9,930 bases of DNA from SG8-41 sp036555035 (lineage in GTDB: Bacteria; Pseudomonadota; Gammaproteobacteria; Burkholderiales; SG8-41), in the NCBI GenBank assembly GCA_036555035.1, contig DATBMB010000096.1, forward strand, positions 1-9,930, written 5' to 3'. Of this stretch, positions 6,156 to 9,930 are shown one piece after another; position 1 is the first letter of the stretch, and the number at the start of each line of letters is the position of its first letter. Made by a program: the position numbers and the translations under genes. The notes beneath the pieces are model-generated. The model did no database searches. It was not told the origin of the DNA and saw only the letters and a program-made list of their open reading frames with translations.

Positions 6156-6866
6156 GTGACCGCATCGTCCCCGACATTGCAGCGCATCGCCGGCGCGCTC
6201 GCCATCGTGGCGTGCATCACGCCGGCTGCCGCCGCCGACACCGCCGCTCGCTCCGCGCTTCCCGGCGATGAGGGCGTCGCGCGCGCCCAGTACCTCTGGT
6301 CGCAGAGCCCTCACGGCAAGCTGCTCGAGCGGATCCTGCCGCGCTCGGTCGAGCCGCGCGAGCTGCCCGAGCCGAAATCCGAGGGGGCGCGCCTCACCGC
6401 GCGCTATTGCGTGCAATGCCATTACCTGCCCAGCCCGCAGATGCATACGCCGGACAAGTGGAACGCCATCGTCGTGCGCATGGCGTGGCGCATGCAGGGC
6501 CGCGGCAACATGGGCGTGCTCATGAAGGACATGATGGACAGCGTGGAGGCGCCGAGCGAGCAGGAGACCGCGATGCTCGTCGCCTATTTGAAGAAGCACG
6601 GGCAGGGTGAAATGGACCCAGCCCATCCCGCCCTCAAGACCGAAGCGGGGAAGATGTTCAGCATCGCGTGCACGCAGTGCCATGCGCTGCCCGATCCACG
6701 CCGCCACACCCGGCGCGAGTGGCCCGCCGTGGTCGAACGCATGAAGCAGCACATGGCCTGGACCAACACCGTGGTCGGGGTTGACGCTCTCAAGACCATG
6801 CCCGTGCTCGACACGACGGAGATCGTGCGCTTCCTGCAGCGTTTCGCGCGCACTGAGGGCAAATGA
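6156..6866 (+). CDS. Secreted dihaem c-type cytochrome with internal duplication
   Basis: A 236-aa protein with an N-terminal signal peptide (hydrophobic 11-26, cleavage probably after AAA near 27) for export to the periplasm. Two c-type haem sites are present, CVQCH at 85-89 and CTQCH at 172-176. Each opens a repeated unit of the form CxQCHxLPxPxxHTxxxWxxVVxRM, so the protein arose by duplicating a monohaem module. Methionines after each haem (for example Met109, Met114, Met196 and Met200) are candidate axial ligands. It should act as an electron carrier; its partner is unknown. The GTG start at 6156 is supported by the signal peptide position, though the ribosome binding site is weak. Its TGA overlaps the ATG of the dehydrogenase gene (ATGA), indicating coupled translation. 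It is distinct from the DHC cytochromes at the right end. Confidence 0.88.
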   Translation: MTASSPTLQRIAGALAIVACITPAAAADTAARSALPGDEGVARAQYLWSQSPHGKLLERILPRSVEPRELPEPKSEGARLTARYCVQCHYLPSPQMHTPDKWNAIVVRMAWRMQGRGNMGVLMKDMMDSVEAPSEQETAMLVAYLKKHGQGEMDPAHPALKTEAGKMFSIACTQCHALPDPRRHTRREWPAVVERMKQHMAWTNTVVGVDALKTMPVLDTTEIVRFLQRFARTEGK

Positions 6867-7846
6867 AAGCGATGCAGCTTGCGGCGCCGCGCACGGCGCT
6901 CAAGTGCGTCGACGTGCCTCAACCAAAGCCCGGCCGCGGGCAGCTGCTGATCAGGATCCGCGCCTGCGGCGTCTGCCGCACCGATCTGCACGTCGTGGAC
7001 GGCGAGCTCGCGGAGGCGAAGCTCCCGATCATTCCCGGGCACGAGATCGTCGGCACGGTCACGGAGATCGGGGCGGGTGTCGAGCGCTTTGCAATCGGCG
7101 AACGCGTGGGCGTGCCGTGGCTGGGCTCGACCTGCGGCCGCTGCCGCTACTGCGCGGCCGGCCGCGAAAACCTGTGCGATGCGGCGCGCTTCACCGGCTA
7201 CCACATCGACGGCGGCTACGCCGAGTACACCGTCGCTGACGCGCGCTATTGCTTTTCGATCCCCGAAGCATACGACGACGCGGGTGCCGCCCCGCTCTTA
7301 TGCGCCGGCCTGATCGGCTATCGCTCGCTCGTCATGGCGGGCGATGCGCAACGGCTTGGCATCTACGGCTTCGGCGCGGCGGCGCACATCGTGGCGCAGG
7401 TCGCGCGCTACCAGGGCCGGCGGCTGTTTGCCTTTTCGCGGCCCGGTGACTCGGCCGCGCAGCGCTTTGCACGCGAGCTGGGCGCGGATTGGGCGGGCGA
7501 CTCGACGGCGGCCCCGCCCGAGGCGCTCGATGCCGCGATCATCTTCGCGCCGGTGGGCTCGCTCATCCCGGCGGCGCTGCGCGCGACTGCAAGGGGCGGC
7601 ACCGTGGTGTGCGCCGGCATCCACATGAGCGAGATTCCTGCGTTTCCCTACGACTTGTTGTGGGGCGAGCGCGTCGTGCGCTCGGTGGCGAATCTCACGC
7701 GGCGAGACGGCGAGGAATTCCTCGCCCTTGCGCCCCGCGTTCCGGTGAAAACGACGACGGAAGTGCTGAAGCTCGATCAGGCCAACGAGGCGCTCGCGCG
7801 GCTGCGCAACGGACGCATCATCGGCGCTGCAGTGCTCGTTCCTTGA
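6863..7846 (+). CDS. Zinc-dependent alcohol dehydrogenase, CAD2-like group
   Basis: A 327-aa medium-chain dehydrogenase expected to interconvert an alcohol and aldehyde with NAD(P) in the cytosol. Catalytic zinc ligands are visible as Cys35 (ACGVCRTDLH), His60-Glu61 (PGHE) and Cys147 (LLCAGL). The structural zinc site is Cys91, Cys94, Cys97 and Cys105. The Rossmann motif reads GFGAAAH (169-175), the variant I associate with the bacterial CAD2-like subgroup. FTGYHIDGGYAEY and CAGIHMSEIPAFPY also fit that group. It is slightly shorter than the usual 340 aa but has no missing domain. Start ATG overlaps the cytochrome stop by 4 bp. The physiological alcohol is not readable from sequence. It is the last gene of the plus-strand block, converging on the cytochrome b gene with only 24 bp between. 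Confidence 0.92.
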   Translation: MKAMQLAAPRTALKCVDVPQPKPGRGQLLIRIRACGVCRTDLHVVDGELAEAKLPIIPGHEIVGTVTEIGAGVERFAIGERVGVPWLGSTCGRCRYCAAGRENLCDAARFTGYHIDGGYAEYTVADARYCFSIPEAYDDAGAAPLLCAGLIGYRSLVMAGDAQRLGIYGFGAAAHIVAQVARYQGRRLFAFSRPGDSAAQRFARELGADWAGDSTAAPPEALDAAIIFAPVGSLIPAALRATARGGTVVCAGIHMSEIPAFPYDLLWGERVVRSVANLTRRDGEEFLALAPRVPVKTTTEVLKLDQANEALARLRNGRIIGAAVLVP

Positions 7847-7870
7847 CCGGTGAGGCGGGGGCGGGAAGCC

Positions 7871-9094
7871 CTATCGTGGCAGCCGCATCGCAGCATCCTC
7901 AAAGGTGGCCTGATCGGCGTCGAGATGGCACGCTCCGCAGTTGGCTTTCGTGCCGACCTTGGGATGCTTCCAGACTCTGTCGTCGAGGCTGCGATGCTTC
8001 TCGATCCAGTAGCCCGTCTCGGTGATGCGCAATGGCGTCTGGTCCCCAGGGATCGATCGGTTGATTTTGTAGGCCGCCTCGGTCATCCCGGTCTCAGCGG
8101 AGTATTTCACGAGAAAACCGAGGATCCCGGACACTGTCGCGTCGTCGAGCCCCAGCTTCTCTCCGAAGTGATCGTTCTGGCGTTCCATCATCGCCTTCCA
8201 CGAACGCGCGGGCAACAGCGTCGGATGATAGGCCGTGTGACAGCTGCCGCATTCGTCGCGCCATGCCTTGTTGTCCGGGAGGCGCTTGCCAACGAACGGG
8301 AGGTACGCCACGCCTGGCAAGTCGATCAACCGCCAATGAAGAAACCAAGCGGCGCCGGTTGCCATGCATGCCAGCATGGCAATGGCGACGAGCCGGTGCG
8401 ATGAGGCGATTCCGTCCACAGGCCCGCCCGCCTTGCGGCCGGTCAGCATGGCTCTGGCCAGATTTTCCCGATGTGCCCAGCTTTCGATCAGGACGCCCGC
8501 CAGATGTAGCACTACCAGTGCCAGCATCAACCACGACAGCGACTCATGGAGGCCTTTGGTCATCTCGCCGAGTGGGTGTCTGGCAACGCCTTTCAAAATT
8601 CCCTGGGATTCCTCCGCGCCCAATACGATGAGACCGCTCAGGCATATGACTAGTCCAAGGGCCAGCATCGCGAAGACCGCCCAGCTCCCTGCCGGGTTAT
8701 GGCCAAGGTAACGGCGGGACCTCGCGGCGAGCAGATCTTCGACATACGTGACTGCCGCGCGGGGGCCGAACAGAAAAGACCTGAAACGGGCGTAGTGGCT
8801 GCCGGCGAGACCCCACACGACGCGGAAGCCAATCAGCCCGAGCATGAGGTAGCCGGAAAATACGTGGATGTCGCGGAAACGGTCCGAGTCGCCGGTTGCC
8901 AGGGCGATGAAGAATGATGCGGCCAGCGTCCAGTGGAATACGCGGGTCGGCAGGTCCCAGATGAGTATTGGGCCCTCCGCGTCCTGCGGTGATGGCCGGT
9001 TCTCGTGGCGTTCAGGACCGGCGTCGTGATGGTTTCGGCTCATGGACGGCAACGCAATTTCCCGCGAAGTGGGTTGACGCGACGCCACCGCCAC
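7871..9094 (-). CDS. Cytochrome b (Ni/Fe-hydrogenase b-type/b561-like) fused to a C-terminal dihaem cytochrome c (DHC) domain
   Basis: A 407-aa membrane electron-transfer protein. Residues about 45-210 form a four-helix cytochrome b, with candidate haem-b ligands His54 (RVFHW), His77 (DIHVFSG), His183 and His197. A fifth membrane helix (about 234-254) leads to a DHC domain with haem-c sites CGSCH (282-286) and CGACH (386-390), which should face the periplasm. In SHP clusters, cytochrome b and DHC are usually thought to pass electrons to SHP; here they are one chain. The GTG at 9094 has AGG 6 nt upstream. An ATG at 9043 (residue 18) and a GTG two codons downstream of 9094 are alternatives. It starts 24 bp after the stop of the separate DHC gene, in the same operon, and is convergent with the dehydrogenase gene. 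Confidence 0.9.
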   Translation of the reverse strand: MAVASRQPTSREIALPSMSRNHHDAGPERHENRPSPQDAEGPILIWDLPTRVFHWTLAASFFIALATGDSDRFRDIHVFSGYLMLGLIGFRVVWGLAGSHYARFRSFLFGPRAAVTYVEDLLAARSRRYLGHNPAGSWAVFAMLALGLVICLSGLIVLGAEESQGILKGVARHPLGEMTKGLHESLSWLMLALVVLHLAGVLIESWAHRENLARAMLTGRKAGGPVDGIASSHRLVAIAMLACMATGAAWFLHWRLIDLPGVAYLPFVGKRLPDNKAWRDECGSCHTAYHPTLLPARSWKAMMERQNDHFGEKLGLDDATVSGILGFLVKYSAETGMTEAAYKINRSIPGDQTPLRITETGYWIEKHRSLDDRVWKHPKVGTKANCGACHLDADQATFEDAAMRLPR

Positions 9095-9118
9095 ACGGCG
9101 CCTGCTTGCGCGCGCAGC

Positions 9119-9622
9119 CTATCGTGGAATTCGCACGTTGCGCTCGGAGAAATCTCCCCGCTCGGCGTCGGCATGGCAGGCGTTGCAATTCGCCGGGCTT
9201 CCGACTTTCGGCAGTTTCCAGACGTCGGGAGCAACCTCACGATGCTCTCTGACGAAGTAGGCATTCTCGGTGATCCGCAGCGGTGATGCGGTTGCGGGAA
9301 CGGCGCGCAGGAAACGCGCCGCCCGCCGGTGGGCGCTGCGTTCGGCGCTGTTCTCGACGAGATAGTCAAGTATCGCCTTTGTCGCCGCTGCGTCGAGGCT
9401 CGCGTTCTGTCCGAAATGCTTGTCGAGCTCCATCATCATCTTGCGCCACGACCGCTCGGGCAGGAGCCCCGGTGGGTAGGCCATGTGGCAGGACGAGCAT
9501 TCCGCCTTCCACATCGCCGCCGGATCGGCCGGGGACGATGGCTTTTGCGTTTGCGCTGGCGCTGCTAGGACAAGAACCGACAGCAAGGCACCGCAGACAG
9601 CACCGGCAGTTCGTGCGCTCAT
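9119..9622 (-). CDS. Soluble periplasmic dihaem cytochrome c (DHC)
   Basis: A 167-aa protein with a signal peptide (hydrophobic AVCGALLSVLVLAAPA, residues 8-23) and two haem-c sites, CSSCH at 42-46 and CNACH at 146-150. The spacing, the WKAEC start and the PLRITENAYF and WKLPKVGSPANC blocks are those of the DHC family, the electron donor to SHP oxygen-binding cytochromes. The frame is open back to 9739, but that 39-residue extension overlaps the SHP gene and lacks export features. The ATG at 9622, 13 bp after the SHP stop, starts a clean signal peptide. Its mature part aligns without gaps with the C-terminal domain of the next gene, so it has a paralogue 24 bp away. Confidence 0.92.
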   Translation of the reverse strand: MSARTAGAVCGALLSVLVLAAPAQTQKPSSPADPAAMWKAECSSCHMAYPPGLLPERSWRKMMMELDKHFGQNASLDAAATKAILDYLVENSAERSAHRRAARFLRAVPATASPLRITENAYFVREHREVAPDVWKLPKVGSPANCNACHADAERGDFSERNVRIPR

Positions 9623-9635
9623 CAATGGAAGCCCG

Positions 9636-9930
9636 TCACTTGACCGACAGGATGTACGCGATGAAATTGCCTTTTTCCTGGGTGGTGCAAGCGCGTTCCA
9701 ATACGTCTTGGCAGTTGCGCTTGAACCATTTCTCGGCATTACCGAGGTCCGTGAACCGGGCCTTGTTCACCGACGGCGCCAACGGTGGAATTTCTTTGGC
9801 GGTCTTCTCGTGCTTGCCCGCGTTCCTGGGATTGCCGGTGTGGCACGTTGCGCAGCTGATCTGCCTACCGCTGCTGTGCTTGACCGAGGCGTGATAGAAC
9901 TTCTCACCAGCGCTGGCAGAGAACTCTTTG
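9636..9930 (-). CDS. SHP-type oxygen-binding monohaem cytochrome c (DUF1924), N terminus beyond the window
   Basis: Ninety-seven C-terminal codons are present, entering from the right edge and ending in TGA at 9636-9638. The order of motifs is GEKFYHASV, a haem-c site CATCH, HTGNPRNAGKHEKT, IPPLAPSVN, a WFKRNC motif, ACTTQEKG and FIAYILSVK. This matches the Sphaeroides haem protein family, a high-spin cytochrome c that binds oxygen. In the Rhodobacter sphaeroides protein an asparagine (Asn88) is the distal haem ligand. The Asn of FKRNC is the likely equivalent here, and the Cys beside it may pair with the Cys of ACTTQ in the family's disulfide. The signal peptide and start lie outside the window. 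It is the upstream gene of the SHP-DHC-cytochrome b operon. Confidence 0.88.
   Translation of the reverse strand, partial: KEFSASAGEKFYHASVKHSSGRQISCATCHTGNPRNAGKHEKTAKEIPPLAPSVNKARFTDLGNAEKWFKRNCQDVLERACTTQEKGNFIAYILSVK

Noticed and set aside
4261..6159. 632-codon plus-strand ORF in another frame across midA and tauE
   Set aside because: It is an Arg/Ala-rich shadow frame; both underlying genes have clear family motifs in their own frames.
5261..6241. 326-codon minus-strand ORF opposite tauE
   Set aside because: Composition is antisense-like (many Asp, Glu, Gln, His, Arg) and it overlaps three plus-strand genes.
9623..9739. N-terminal extension of the DHC frame
   Set aside because: It overlaps the SHP coding sequence and would bury the signal peptide; the ATG at 9622 fits export.
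1..9930. CRISPR array, tRNA, rRNA, insertion sequence or phage attachment site
   Set aside because: No regularly spaced repeat-spacer pattern, cloverleaf, transposase motif or flanking direct repeats were seen on reading both strands.

Overview
The window is GC-rich, tightly packed bacterial chromosome. The gene set (TtcA, a PTR1/FolM-type pteridine reductase, a MidA/DUF185 methyltransferase, c-type cytochromes and an SHP/DHC cluster) suggests a respiring Gram-negative proteobacterium, most likely a betaproteobacterium. This placement is inference from gene content, not a database match. No rRNA, tRNA, insertion sequence or CRISPR array was recognised.

Left end (1-881): a possible partial ORF runs off the left edge on the minus strand. 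About 390 bp without a convincing gene follow, then a small conserved-looking orphan protein (543-773, minus). A strong inverted repeat (838-881) begins directly after the stop codon of the next minus-strand gene.

Minus-strand block (882-4140): pteridine reductase and ttcA form a two-gene operon with a 9-bp gap. Downstream of a GC hairpin, a well-formed sigma70-like promoter drives a 506-codon frame. This frame joins an N-terminal Cro/YdaS-like helix-turn-helix domain to a complete class V PLP aminotransferase (alanine/serine-glyoxylate type). The promoter is overlaid by three TTGTCA direct repeats at an exact 14-bp period. The fusion and its operator-like repeats are the most unusual signals here.

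Plus-strand block (4190-7846): reading divergently from the pteridine reductase are midA, a TauE/SafE permease, a secreted dihaem cytochrome c and a zinc alcohol dehydrogenase of the CAD2-like group. Junctions are 0 bp, 13 bp and a 4-bp overlap, so this is probably one operon.

Right end (7871-9930, minus): an oxygen-binding-cytochrome cluster reads inward from the right edge. It comprises a partial SHP-type monohaem cytochrome (DUF1924), a soluble dihaem cytochrome c (DHC), and a membrane cytochrome b with a second DHC domain fused to its C terminus. The two DHC copies align without gaps at roughly 47% identity by hand count. The likely electron path is quinol or another membrane donor, to cytochrome b, to one or both DHC units, to SHP, in or facing the periplasm.
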